In this document: positions 20,666 through 30,475 of the stretch, piece by piece
How positions within the stretch are numbered: the stretch's first letter is position 1
Layout: each line of letters starts with the position of its first letter
NCBI GenBank assembly: GCA_032768795.1
Contig: CP136490.1
Span: forward strand, 5,146,001 to 5,210,000
Origin: Tremella fuciformis
Taxonomy: Eukaryota > Basidiomycota > Tremellomycetes > Tremellales > Tremellaceae
Direction: 5' to 3'
DNA length: 64,000 nt
Notes under the pieces: model-generated
The model's database searches: none
Told to the model about the DNA's origin: nothing
Seen by the model: the letters and a program-made list of their open reading frames with translations, nothing else
Made by a program: the position numbers and the translations under genes

Positions 20666-21930
20666 CTAGCATACTCGATCGCGCAATGCCTTGCCTTCGA
20701 AAGCCTCTATTAGGTGTTCGACCATTGACCGACAAGTATCTTGCTGCGCCGCCTCTGTCGCCGCGCCAATATGGGGACTGGGATCAGGGAGATTGCACAA
20801 GCAGATCAGTCCACTCACACCAGGACGACCCTATCACACGCGCAGAATCCCGGGTACTTCTTCAGACTCGGTGGCTCATTCACAAAGGCATCGAGGCCCG
20901 CCCCGTACAATAACCCGTCTTCCAAAGCCCGTAGCAGATCCGGCTCGTTGATGATGCCTCCTCGTGCCGTGTTGATGATGATGCTGGACGGCTTCATCTT
21001 CGCCAGCTGCGGAGCAGCAATCATATTCTCGGTGTGCCTGTTGAGTGGCAGATGCAATGTGACCACATCACTCTCCGCGAGGAGCTCATCGAGCTGGTCA
21101 ACCACTGTCAGGTTGGGCGGTGGCACGGCCAAATCCCATTTCTCGCGGGTTGCGAGGTATGGGTCGTACAGCAGGATCTTTCCGCCAAACGCCCCGTGGA
21201 ACATCTTGGCAACCAGGCATCCAATATTGCCACCGCCTGAGATCAGCTCAAAGTATCGACCTTGGGATTTAACCAGCATACCGACGACACCCAACGTTTT
21301 CCCCGTTAAGGCCTGCTCATCAGTCTCGAAACTTGACCGAAGAGCCACTTAATCGTCCGGTCCAGCCATCGAGCTTTGTGACAGCCACGCCATTCCGAAT
21401 GCGTCGGTCAATCGTGGTGAGCTGACGGGCGACACTGAGCTCAGCGTCGATCTCTATTGTCCTAGTGGCCATACTCTATGATCAGACCAAGTGCGAGCTC
21501 GGCGACAGCTGACGCCTGCACGTCAACGGCAGAACGCCCTTCTTTCGCGACGACTCACGTTGACGCCCGGAGTATTCATCAACGGAATACCATGCTGCTT
21601 GAGAGCGTCCAGGTCGAAGTTGTCCACTCCCACTCCTTGCTTGGAGATATATTTGAGCTTGTTGCGCGCCAAAACCGCCACATCTGCCGGGGAGACCACG
21701 GCATTGCGCGCCATCAATCCCTCGGCTTCTTCTCGCCAAGTGTCAAAGTCGTCGTCCCCAGGGAGGACGAGGTCGAAATGCTCGCGTGCCAAGGCCAGCG
21801 CTTCGGAGTGCAGCGGCTCTAGGGTGAAGACGCGGGGTTTGTGATGCCCATTGGTCTGGGCATGTCCGTTGGTGTGGACGTGACCGTTCATGTCGGCGTG
21901 CCCATTCACTTGCGTTGTGCTTGTAGTCAT
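20666..21930 (-). CDS. D-isomer-specific 2-hydroxyacid dehydrogenase
   Basis: The N-terminus (MTTSTTQVNGHADMNGHV...) has tandem NGH-containing repeats, then RVFTLEPLHSEALALAREHF. The catalytic part has KYISKQGVGVDNFD, MNTPGVN, ASAVAELALGLII, the NAD-binding loop GVVGGGNIG joined across an intron, SDVVTLHLPL, IINTARGGIINE (catalytic Arg), GLDAFVNEPP (Glu) and VVLVPHIGAATEAAQ (catalytic His), ending at 20666. The fold is that of phosphoglycerate, glyoxylate and hydroxypyruvate reductases. Near 21320-21400 the join between WTGRL and LTGKTLGVVG is unclear: only a 25-nt intron, a skipped segment or a frameshift keeps the frame. Within the block it may oxidise or reduce a 2-hydroxy acid made by the aldolase step. 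Confidence 0.8.
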
Positions 21931-22212
21931 GGTCGTTGAACGTCGTACAACAAGTCTTCAGTTGCTCAATACGCTCTGTGAAGTATGAGCTCGTCATCCC
22001 CAGTCATATGCATTCCCAACTCGCCTTGGCGGCACCCCCGCTCGTGTGCACGGAGGACGGAGGGGCCCGTGAGCGCGGGATTGGGCCGATCCGTCATCCT
22101 ATCCGGCGACGGAGGCCCCGTACGGGGCCCACCGAACCCCGCTTTAGGTGCTAATTCCCTTGCCCTTCGCAGGTTCTCCTCATGTACATAAGCATGCAGC
22201 GGCAAGGGCAGT
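21931..22212. promoter_or_regulatory. Divergent promoter, dehydrogenase / MFS transporter, CGG-rich
   Basis: The 282-base gap contains a CGG-N7-CCG site at 22076-22088 (complement CGGCCCAATCCCG, differing at two bases from the first aldolase-promoter site). It also has a perfect 16-base palindrome GGCCCCGTACGGGGCC at 22114-22129 and further CGG/CCG triplets with 5- and 6-base spacing. This is a likely binding region for the cluster regulator. Confidence 0.55.
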
Positions 22213-24369
22213 ATGGCACGCTTCCCACGATTCCTGTCCTCGCATCAAGCCATGCCCGACTCGGTCCAGCAGCTGGAAGAGAAGATGTTCGACGAGCAAG
22301 TTGAGGCTGCCGACAAGCGACAAGTTGCGCAGACCGACTTGGGGCGATACGGAACGGACCAGGAGATCCTCGATGCCCATGCCCGTATCCTGGGATGGAG
22401 CCCGGAAGAGCGCAGGAAGCATGAGCGGGCGCTTGTCAGGAAGCTCGATGTCCTGATCTGCGTGCCGATCTTCATCATGTACATGTGAGTCACCGCGGTC
22501 AGAGAGCGGAGCGAGCACTGATAGCTAGTACCAACTACCTAGACAGAAACTCTATCTCTCAGGGTGAGACACCGGCTCCCGTGATACAGTCTCATTGAAG
22601 CTGACGGCCACTAGCTCGTATCACCGGTCTGACAACGGCCACGCATATTACTGGCGCCGAATATTCAACTGTCAACGGTATCTTCTGTGAGTGTCGAGGA
22701 GACTTAATGGAAGAGCGCTGACGTTTAGATATCTCTTGTCCGTTTCTCTCACTCGAGATGATTTCTCGGTACTGACTTGCCAGACATTCTCGCTCAGACT
22801 CCGGCAAACCTGATCTTGGCCAAAGCCAGGCCTTCCATCTTCTTGGTGGGTTGAGCGCAATCTCACCGATCGAGCTGATCCGAAGCCGGTCGTCATGATT
22901 CTCTGGGCTGTCATCTCAGCCTGTACGGCGGCTACCAAGTCGTACGGTCAACTCATCGCTGTCCGATTCATTCTTGGCTTCTGCGAAGGTGAATCGAGCG
23001 TACGTGAGGTGACATCCTTCGCTCATTGTCAGCCCCTTTCTACCCGGGTGCGGTGTTCTACCTCTCATGCTGGTGTGAGTGGACGCTATGACCCTGATGT
23101 TGGGCAAGTGCTCACTCAGGCTAGATACGAAGAAAGAGATCGGCAAACGTATCTCCGTCCTGGTGTCTGGTATCTGCATCTCAAACGCCTTTGCCGGTCT
23201 CATCAGCGCCGGAATCATCAACGGACTGGACGGCAAGAAAGGCCTCGGCGGATGGCAATGGTACGTCTGCAAGGGAATAGCGCGACGTAGTCACTGATAC
23301 AATCAGGATCTTCATCGTGGAAGGCTCTCTGACCGTCTTCCTCGCCCTGGTGATGGCTTGCATCATCCCAGACTACCCACACACCACGCGATACTTCAAC
23401 GCCCAAAACAAGGTGCTCTCGCAACTCCGCCTCGACGAGGACGTAGGAACTGCCGACCCACATGCTGTCGGGGTTCGAGAAGGTTTGATCCTGGCTGTCA
23501 AGGACTACCGCACTTGGTGCTTTGGCGCGCTGCAGTGGTCCATCACCATCATGATCGGCTTCAACTTCTTCTACCCAACACTGATCGAGGGTCTCGGATT
23601 CTCCAACAAGACTGAGATCTTGCTCTTGACTGCCCCGCCTTACATCCTGGCCTTCTTGGTCTCATTCGGTGAGTCAATTCTTCAGTGCCACATATCGGCT
23701 CATCAGGCAGGTCTGGCGTGGAACGCAGATCGCACGCAGAAGCGCGTGCTGCACTATGAGATCGCCACCGGCATCACTGCCGTCGGCCTCATTCTTCTTA
23801 TCGGGTTGGCGAAGCACGATCAGCCGGGTGCGAAGTACTTCTCAACCTTCATCCTGGCCAGCGGATCTTTGTGAGTATCAGAAGGGATGGACGTTCCGCC
23901 TCGGTTGCTAAACGGACAGCGCAGCATACGCCTGCTCGTACCCTTGGCTGTCGCAGATGATGCCGCGACCCGCCACGAAGCGAGCCACTTCAATCGCCGT
24001 CGCGAACAGTCTGAGCAACGTTGGCGCCTTTCTCTCGAGTGAGTGATTGTCCGAGTCGGATGGTGCTCGAATTTGACACGCTTAGGCTACGTGTATATCT
24101 CTACACTTGGGCCCGATTATCAAGTGTCTTGGGCGATCACATTGGGCTTCACCGTCTTTGTCGCTTGCATGGTGGCCTTCCTCGGTTGGCGAGCAATTGT
24201 CAGGAACAAACAGTCAGTCGCCCATGGTCAGCTGCGCATTTCTCTAACAGACAGCCTGGCAAAGGTCGAAGCGGACTACGTGGCGGGAACCATTTCGGAA
24301 CAGCAACTGGACAGGATGGGTGTGGACGAGCAGCTTGCGGCGAAGTCGGGATTCAGGTTGAGCACCTGA
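22213..24369 (+). CDS. MFS anion:cation symporter, allantoate permease (Dal5) type
   Basis: The start is at 22213, with an alternative ATG at 22252 (MPDSVQQLEEKMF). The protein has KLDVLICVPIFIMYM, NYLDRNSISQ, ARITGLTTATHI, YILAQTPANLILAKARPS, VMILWAVISACTAA, RFILGFCEG, KRISVLVSGICISNAFAGLI, GWQWIFIVEG and, in the second half, YRTWCFGALQWSITIMIGF, MPRPATKRATSIAVANSLSN and YVYISTLGP. NYLDRN, the GFxEG block and the KR-T--A--N-SN stretch are typical of the ACS/Dal5 branch, which takes up carboxylates such as allantoate, nicotinate or pantothenate. About nine short introns interrupt it. It is the likely uptake system of the block. Confidence 0.85.
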
Positions 24370-24545
24370 TCAGTGGTGGGGATTGCGAGAATGACCAATG
24401 AGGAATCGAAAGGAATCTATGGCGTCATCAGCGGACAGATATGATAGGCCTAGTCATGCAAATGGAGTGAATGTACACGCTTGCGCGCTTCAGACGGCCG
24501 TACATTAGGAGAAGCTCAAGTCGCGCTATCGTTATCAGGCTGAGA

Positions 24546-26469
24546 TCACCGCCCACTTGCTCTCTTGGCGAGCAGACGTTCGGTTCTGAACCGCTCGTAC
24601 AACACCTCGCGGGTGTTCGTCCGGAGAGCCTACGGAGTAAGCTACCAGTACTGAGAGTAGGAGAGCGCACCTTGATGTACGTCCCGAGTATCGCCTCGCG
24701 CAGTACACCAAAGTCGCCGTGCTTTGGGTTGAGGACATCTGCTGCGCCCCACGCGAATCGCCGTTCCATCCCGTTGGCGGCCGCCGATATCGACTCTGCC
24801 GAGAAGAGGGCATATGGCAGCAAAGGTGTGCTCTCCTCTGACGTGCCACTAGGCGAGGGCGAAGGAGGCGCACCGGCAGGTGAGGCCTCCTCGTTCGTGT
24901 CGTCACCGGATTCCGGCTGATCATTGCGTGAGCGACTGAGGCATTGCGGAAAAGCGAAAAAGCAGCCTCACTTCGTCCTCATCCAGAAAGATTCCGAAGC
25001 CGCGACCTGCTGCTTCTGGCATGGCTTTGGCGAGGTCGCGGCGCACGACCGTTCGGACAACGTCCAGCTGACTGACTGTCAAAGCATCAATTTGAGTCAG
25101 GATCGGAAGGACATTGCAACGCTCGCTGAGCCTGCGAATCTGTCATCTCAGCAAAGTCGGCTGTGCCTTTGGCGAGATTGACTGACTGTGTCGATATCGC
25201 TCGTGGAAAGATGTGGAGAACAGGCATTTGTGTGGCCCGGCTCCACAGCATCATCAAAGAGCCCTGCACCTGACCAGTCTACATCCGCGCTGTCCTGTGG
25301 TGGCCGGAGCACCTGACCGGCATCGATAAGATACAAGACTACAGATAAGCTCACTCACGACGGCGATTCTTGCTCTGATAATGATGACTCACGCAGATGG
25401 ACCACATCGTCATCGGCTCTAGGTTTCGTTCGGATGACCTTACTCTCTTCTCTCAGAGTCTCTTCAAAGCGAGCCTCGATCATCCGAAGAAGTCCGCGGA
25501 CTCCTCGGTCTCTCTCTTTGGCTGCGAGCGCCTCCGTGCCCAGCTCAAGTCCAGGGGTGTCGATTATACGAAGCTGTGTCTTCTCCATGTCGGGTAGACT
25601 GGCTGTTGCGACACGACTGTAGAGTCTTGTGGTCGGAGCGATAACTGGGGATTGAGCGATGTTGCGAGGGGCGCCGGGTGATGTAGGAGCGGATGGAGTT
25701 GTGGCGTCCACGGTTGGGGAGCTTGGTTGCCGTTTTGAAGGACTACCGACGGTTGAACGAGCTGATGGAGAGGACGACGTGTCGAGAGAGTGTACCAGCA
25801 TGTTGATGAAGCTACACATTCAGTCTCGCGGGCTTTTGGGGCCTCCAGTGGCTCGACTCACCTCGTCTTACCAACGCCCTTGCCTCCGGCAACAACCACG
25901 TTGAGCCGACCAAGAGCATTCGCCTTTCTCCCTCGCCGCCGGCTAACGACAGACATGGTTCTGTCTTGAAACTCTGCTCTTCTTCCTGTTTGTCTCCCTC
26001 CAGCTCCTGCAACGCCCTCTTCATCCCCATTTGCGTCTCTGGCCCATCGGGCGAAAGGAAGCCGAAAGTCGCCCTTGCCGTCTTGTGTGCTCGTTGCTGA
26101 CATTGGCGGGTTCAGGCTGTCCACTCTAAACGGCTTGTGAAACTGGATATTGCCAGTTCCGATGAGTGATGGCTTCCTTCCCCTCGTCAATACTGCCGTG
26201 CTGCCCCCGACGCCCGAGCCGCCCTTGCCTTTGGTCGGACCATTGGGCTCGGTAGGCGGTGAGAAGAAGGTTGGCAATTCTTCCCAGGCGTCGGCGTCGA
26301 TGAGCGGAGTGGTGAGGTCTGGCAGCGAGAGGGAGTGGCGAAGGGTCTGTGAGGCCGGGGGCTCGCGAGACTGGGAAGGGGCACGTTTACGTCGGAGGAT
26401 CGAGTGCATTCTGCGTTGCGGGTGTGGAGTCGGGGTCGAGGTTGGGTTCACAGACACGGCGTTCGCCAT
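24546..26469 (-). CDS. Divergent septin-family GTPase
   Basis: From the ATG at 26469 there is a long low-complexity, basic, Ser/Pro-rich N-terminus. Then comes LGRLNVVVAGGKGVGKT, a P-loop split by an intron, and FINMLVHSL. The G3 motif is RIIDTPGLELG, and CNVLPILTQIDALT stands where septins have the AKAD motif. The C-terminal part has LLPYALFSAES, MERRFAWGAADVLNPKHGDF, LREAILGTYIK and, after an intron, REVLYERFRTERLLAKRASG, which strongly resembles the septin end (W-G-VE-HCDF, LR-LL, YE-YR---L). Septins form filaments at the bud neck and septum. The insertions inside the GTPase domain and the altered G4 motif mark it as an outlying member that may not enter standard hetero-oligomers. Confidence 0.7.
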
Positions 26470-27003
26470 GAAGATGAGTGTTGGGGAGTCAGCTTTGAGG
26501 GCGTCGTGGGATTGAGGAGAGTGATCTGCATTGAACAATTGTTTGCAGCAGCCAGCTTGGCGACGTGTTACGGTACACGAGGGTAAGGGGAGGGAGGGTG
26601 GTCAGTGCTCAGTCAACCGTGTCACAGTGGCAGACGCTTGGACCTCGCATCCCTTTGAACGATCGCATCCGACAAGCTTTCGTGGCTCCATGAACATGCT
26701 TGGTCGAGGACTTGAGGCCCCATGAGCCGCAAGGCAAGACGTTGAACACTCCCGCATCGTCAGCAGAGTCGAGGATTCTGAACGTTCAACGGGACGTTAC
26801 GATGAGCTTGTGGCAGTGTGGCGAAAGCCGGGTGGTTGGTTATGAGAGACCACGGAAGCTGGGCTTTTCATCCTGGCTCGCGACGCAATACGAGAGAGAT
26901 TTAGTTCATCACTTGTCGAGTATGCTATGCAATATGCGTTCATCTGACTCTATGTGAGACTATGGCAACGTCAGTGTATACCACGCTCAAAGTCGCGTGC
27001 ATC
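26470..27003. other. Intergenic, upstream of the septin-like gene
   Basis: I see no supported gene or RNA in these 534 bases. Confidence 0.4.
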
Positions 27004-27306
27004 CTATTTCTCGGCCGGCTCCTTTGGGATCGAGACAGCAGAGGCGAGAGTGGGCGCGATGGTGGGAGTCTTGGTAGTCGCATCCATTGTTTGCGCAGAT
27101 GAGCGGAAAGAACCAATATTCCAGGTATTGCGCTCCCAGGGTTGCGCCAGCTCTCCCAAAGGTGCCAAGGCTGTAGCAGCGGTGGCGAGGCTACCAAACG
27201 TACTCTTGGCCGTAGCGTTCAACATGCGCCAGGATTCGTTGGGATTGAAGGTACTGCGCTCCGACGCAAGTACCGGGAGGTTAGACTGTCTGTCGTCGCC
27301 GTTCAT
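27004..27306 (-). CDS. Small hypothetical protein (orphan)
   Basis: An ATG-initiated frame of 100 residues starts MNGDDRQSNLPVLASERS and contains RMLNATAKSTFGSLATAA and LAQPWERNTWNIG, with a Thr/Ala-rich tail. It has no recognised domain. The frame is open further upstream, so an earlier start is possible. A weak similarity (aromatic, FATA/LATA, PWER) to the small ORF at 29642-29887 hints that the two may be related. A small tremellomycete-specific gene is possible, but chance cannot be excluded. Confidence 0.35.
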   Translation of the reverse strand: MNGDDRQSNLPVLASERSTFNPNESWRMLNATAKSTFGSLATAATALAPLGELAQPWERNTWNIGSFRSSAQTMDATTKTPTIAPTLASAVSIPKEPAEK

Positions 27307-28145
27307 AGCAGATTTTGTTGTGGATCGTGTGCTTTGGCAGATGTTGTGCAGAGGTGTAGTTGATGCAAAGATGCGACAGCTTGCCCTTCTTATACTGCCG
27401 GAAGTCAAGCCCGTCGGGATGTCATGAGGCGCTCTTATGATAAGGACGCAGCAGAATGCACTAGATGTTCGCCCACATTCGTGTCCCGCTGTGAGAAGAA
27501 CCCGGCAAGCGCGCCGATATTGCACATTTGCCGATAACGCGAGAACAAGGACACTTGCCGCCCAGAACCTGCGACTGCTTATCTATCCACCTTTATGCAA
27601 GAGCTGTCAATACTCCGCGCGCTCCTCACCGCGCGCCGAGAGAATCTTTGCACGACCGCCGAGAAGCGAAGGAAAAACCAACTTGGCGCTCGCCTGTGCT
27701 GAGTGCGAAGTCGACCTCTGTACACTTTTTGAGCCTTGCGGCCAGAAAGCTCAACGATGATCCGGGCAAGATCGGGGCTCGAACACACTGGCTTCTCAGC
27801 TCGTAGTGCATGTCCGAGATAGACCAAAATCGTGTGCCGCACCACAAGACTTCATGAGCACCCTTGCAGGAGACATTGAAGCCGAAATGAGCACGGTGTG
27901 GATGACCCCGGCCTGCCGCCCGATTGAGGACTGCATGGCCTCTCTCTCGACAGCATCCAGGAGAGCGAGATATAGTCGCGGTAATGCTCATATGCCGTAT
28001 GGTAGCCCGGATCTGCCAATGTGAGGGTGCGATTATCATTATAATAGAAAGCTATGTAAAGGGGTTTGCTTCACTACGAGTAGTCCTCGGAGCTATGGTA
28101 CAATGACAAGTTCAGGACAGGAGGCACTAATATTTGAGTTTCAAA
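27307..28145. other. Intergenic, no supported gene
   Basis: Overlapping ORFs on both strands lack recognisable sequence and splice sites. I see no tRNA-like or repeated structure. Confidence 0.4.
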
Positions 28146-28502
28146 TCAATGAACTCCAGGCAACGACCTGACGAGAGGCCAGGTGTCAGCGCTTGAAGTG
28201 TCGACCTTCTTGGGGGTATGAGAGCCCGGACGACTAGCCGCGACTAGCAGAGCCGCACCAGGCTCTTGAGCAGGAGCAGCCGAGTTAGAGGCTTGGGAAA
28301 GCTCACTCATTCTACTCGAGGGGAGAACTGTATGAGCTGTCCTTGCCGGGTTTCGAAGGGCGTCAGCCCCAGACGTGAGGCCTGGAGGTAAAGTGACCTT
28401 GGTCCCTACTTGAGCGGGGCTTGAGCTGACCTCGGTCTCTGAGGGCTGTGTGGTGTACGCTGCCACGGATGTCCGAGTGTCAGGTCGGGATTGTGGCGAC
28501 AT
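28146..28502 (-). CDS. Small Ser/Pro/Ala-rich hypothetical protein
   Basis: The 118-residue frame begins MSPQSRPDTRTSVAAYTTQ and continues with Ser/Ala/Pro-rich, probably disordered sequence. The start has the context CATCAACATCATG, normal for well-translated fungal genes, and TATAAA occurs about 98 bases upstream (28600-28605 on this strand). These two signals favour a real short gene. No domain or signal peptide is visible. Confidence 0.45.
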   Translation of the reverse strand: MSPQSRPDTRTSVAAYTTQPSETEVSSSPAQVGTKVTLPPGLTSGADALRNPARTAHTVLPSSRMSELSQASNSAAPAQEPGAALLVAASRPGSHTPKKVDTSSADTWPLVRSLPGVH

Positions 28503-29097
28503 GATGTTGATGGCTGATCAATTGTGGCTTGCAGAAGGTGTAGGCAGAGACTGTGTACGGTACTCTTAGAGATACATCCGCAGGACCAGGGGCCAACGCT
28601 TTATACTTGAACGCGAGCGTGCTGGCGAGCGGGCACTGGAAAGGAGTTTCTCAACGATTATGATAAGACAGAGGCAAGCCGGCAGGAAGCATCTCTCTCT
28701 GGCTCGGGCACTCCTCGCTTATCCTATAACATCAGACTCGCTAGGTGCTCAGCATCGTCAGGAGAGCACCTGCTTCACGTCAGAGATATTGCGTGATGCT
28801 CATGACTATCTCATGAATTCGGAGTCAGACTGGCGATCACACTTCCTGCAGTGGAATGACCGCTTTCTTCGAAGTCGAGAAGTTGCGAGTCTAGGGGTCG
28901 CCTGGACTTACTGTTCGGGCTTCCGCCGCGAGAAATTGCGAGCCCGCGTGCAATGCCCTGCATACTGCACGCTCGGCCTGGAGAGGAGAAGCATCTGCCG
29001 AACGTTGTTTCAGAATATCAGACACTGACCGTATACGACGTCCAGACCCTGAACTATTCAGCCCCGCACATGCCATGACATATGAGCTTCTCCGTCC
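28503..29097. other. Intergenic, promoter of the small ORF at left
   Basis: Apart from the TATAAA motif near 28600 on the minus strand, I see nothing supported. A forward ORF (28660-29028) has no recognisable sequence. Confidence 0.35.
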
Positions 29098-29538
29098 CTA
29101 ACATCTTTGGCGAAGGCCGCATTGCTTAGACTCGCTGTCGACATGAGACGATGAAAGGATCGCCTTCGAAGTCGTCGCAGAGGGATTGCGGAGGTACTGA
29201 GGGAAGATTGACGTGATTCTCGAGCTAGTGGTAGTCTCGTTGTCGCCAATTCGAACGGTATGCGCGTTCAGGGCAATCCTTGTGTAGGCTTCTGCGGCGC
29301 CAGGAGTAACGTTGCTGATTGAATATCGTGCGGACATGCTGTGGATGTGCTTCAATAGAAGACGACTAGCGATCACATATGCAGCGCATCTGATACGTTC
29401 TACCTCCACGGACTTCGGCGCTCTGACCGAGCCATGAATGACCTTGATGAGGGGGACCGTGTACAAGACCGAGGCGTATCGCAAATGACCGAGGAGCGCT
29501 TGGAGACCGCTTCTCGTCTGGTGCCCGGTGATAGCCAT
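29098..29538 (-). CDS. Hypothetical orphan ORF
   Basis: The frame of 146 residues starts MAITGHQTRSGLQALLGHLR; an in-frame ATG also lies at 29571. No domain, signal peptide or membrane segment is evident. Length is the only support, and an ORF of this size is not rare by chance in this composition. Confidence 0.25.
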   Translation of the reverse strand: MAITGHQTRSGLQALLGHLRYASVLYTVPLIKVIHGSVRAPKSVEVERIRCAAYVIASRLLLKHIHSMSARYSISNVTPGAAEAYTRIALNAHTVRIGDNETTTSSRITSIFPQYLRNPSATTSKAILSSSHVDSESKQCGLRQRC

Positions 29539-29641
29539 GCGTGTGCTTATGATCAAAGAGTGTGGTTGCATGATGCAAACGAGTGACTACATATACCTGA
29601 GAAACCGGTTGAAGAAAATGGGAAAGAACGGTCGTAGGAAG

Positions 29642-29887
29642 TCACAACTCCACGCTCTCACCGCTCTTCGCTTGGCTGGTCTTGTTTGAAGCCGTGGAGA
29701 GCTCTGGCGAGTGGCTCAGGGAGCTACTGGTGATCCCGTTTGTAGCGCTATCGATACTGGATGTAAGCGGCAGAGACCGTTTGAGTCCACGCTCCCAAGG
29801 AGGGGTGATTTGATCTGCAAAGCTGAAAACTGCAGTGGCGAATTTGCCTGCCCAAACCAAGGGCAGAAAGTTCGATTGCGCGTTCAT
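29642..29887 (-). CDS. Small hypothetical protein (orphan)
   Basis: The 81-residue frame starts MNAQSNFLPLVWAGKFATAV and has FSFADQITPPWERGLKRS followed by a Ser/Thr-rich tail. It weakly resembles the ORF at 27004-27306 (ATA segment, Q-x-PWER). No domain is known to me. Confidence 0.3.
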   Translation of the reverse strand: MNAQSNFLPLVWAGKFATAVFSFADQITPPWERGLKRSLPLTSSIDSATNGITSSSLSHSPELSTASNKTSQAKSGESVEL

Positions 29888-30475
29888 GTCTATGAAGCAG
29901 ATGCTACTTGTCTTGAAGACTATCTGCGGTCAAGGGCTGGCGCTGTGCGGGAACATGTGTGGTACATGAGGCTTTCCTCTGCGCAATATGAGCATTCGCC
30001 CAGTGCCGATTACCTCGCCGTCGGCTTATCTCCCTCCATTGTGTGAGGAATTGATGCCTTGACTGGTCGATGTCGCAGCATGTCCCGTCAATGAGAAGCT
30101 GCGATAAGGATCAGTCCGCGCCTGTCGCTAGACGACCTCCTACTCCTTCTCGTCGCCGTCATGAAGAGATACGGTCGAGAACTCGTTGACAGCAGTGCCA
30201 CTTTAGGGGGGTCAGCGGGGCCACGTGGACGGAGATACTCGGTTAACTCCGGGCTGGCGGGGGACGCTTCGAGTGTCTCGGGCGCTTCGAGACATGATCG
30301 CGAACGGTCATTGCAGTTCTCTGTATCAACGAGCGTCTCAGCTCGCTACATGGATCAGTATCACACCACGAACAGCTGATGTAGGCGAGTAGGCAGACAA
30401 TCCCCTCTGCCAGCTCCTGCGACTCCCGACGGCTATCATCGTCTGCCACGCCCCGCATCGACACATACCAGAGAC
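29888..30475. other. Intergenic, upstream of poly(A) polymerase
   Basis: No supported gene or RNA is visible. It should contain the promoter of the poly(A) polymerase gene, but no TATA box stands out. Confidence 0.35.
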
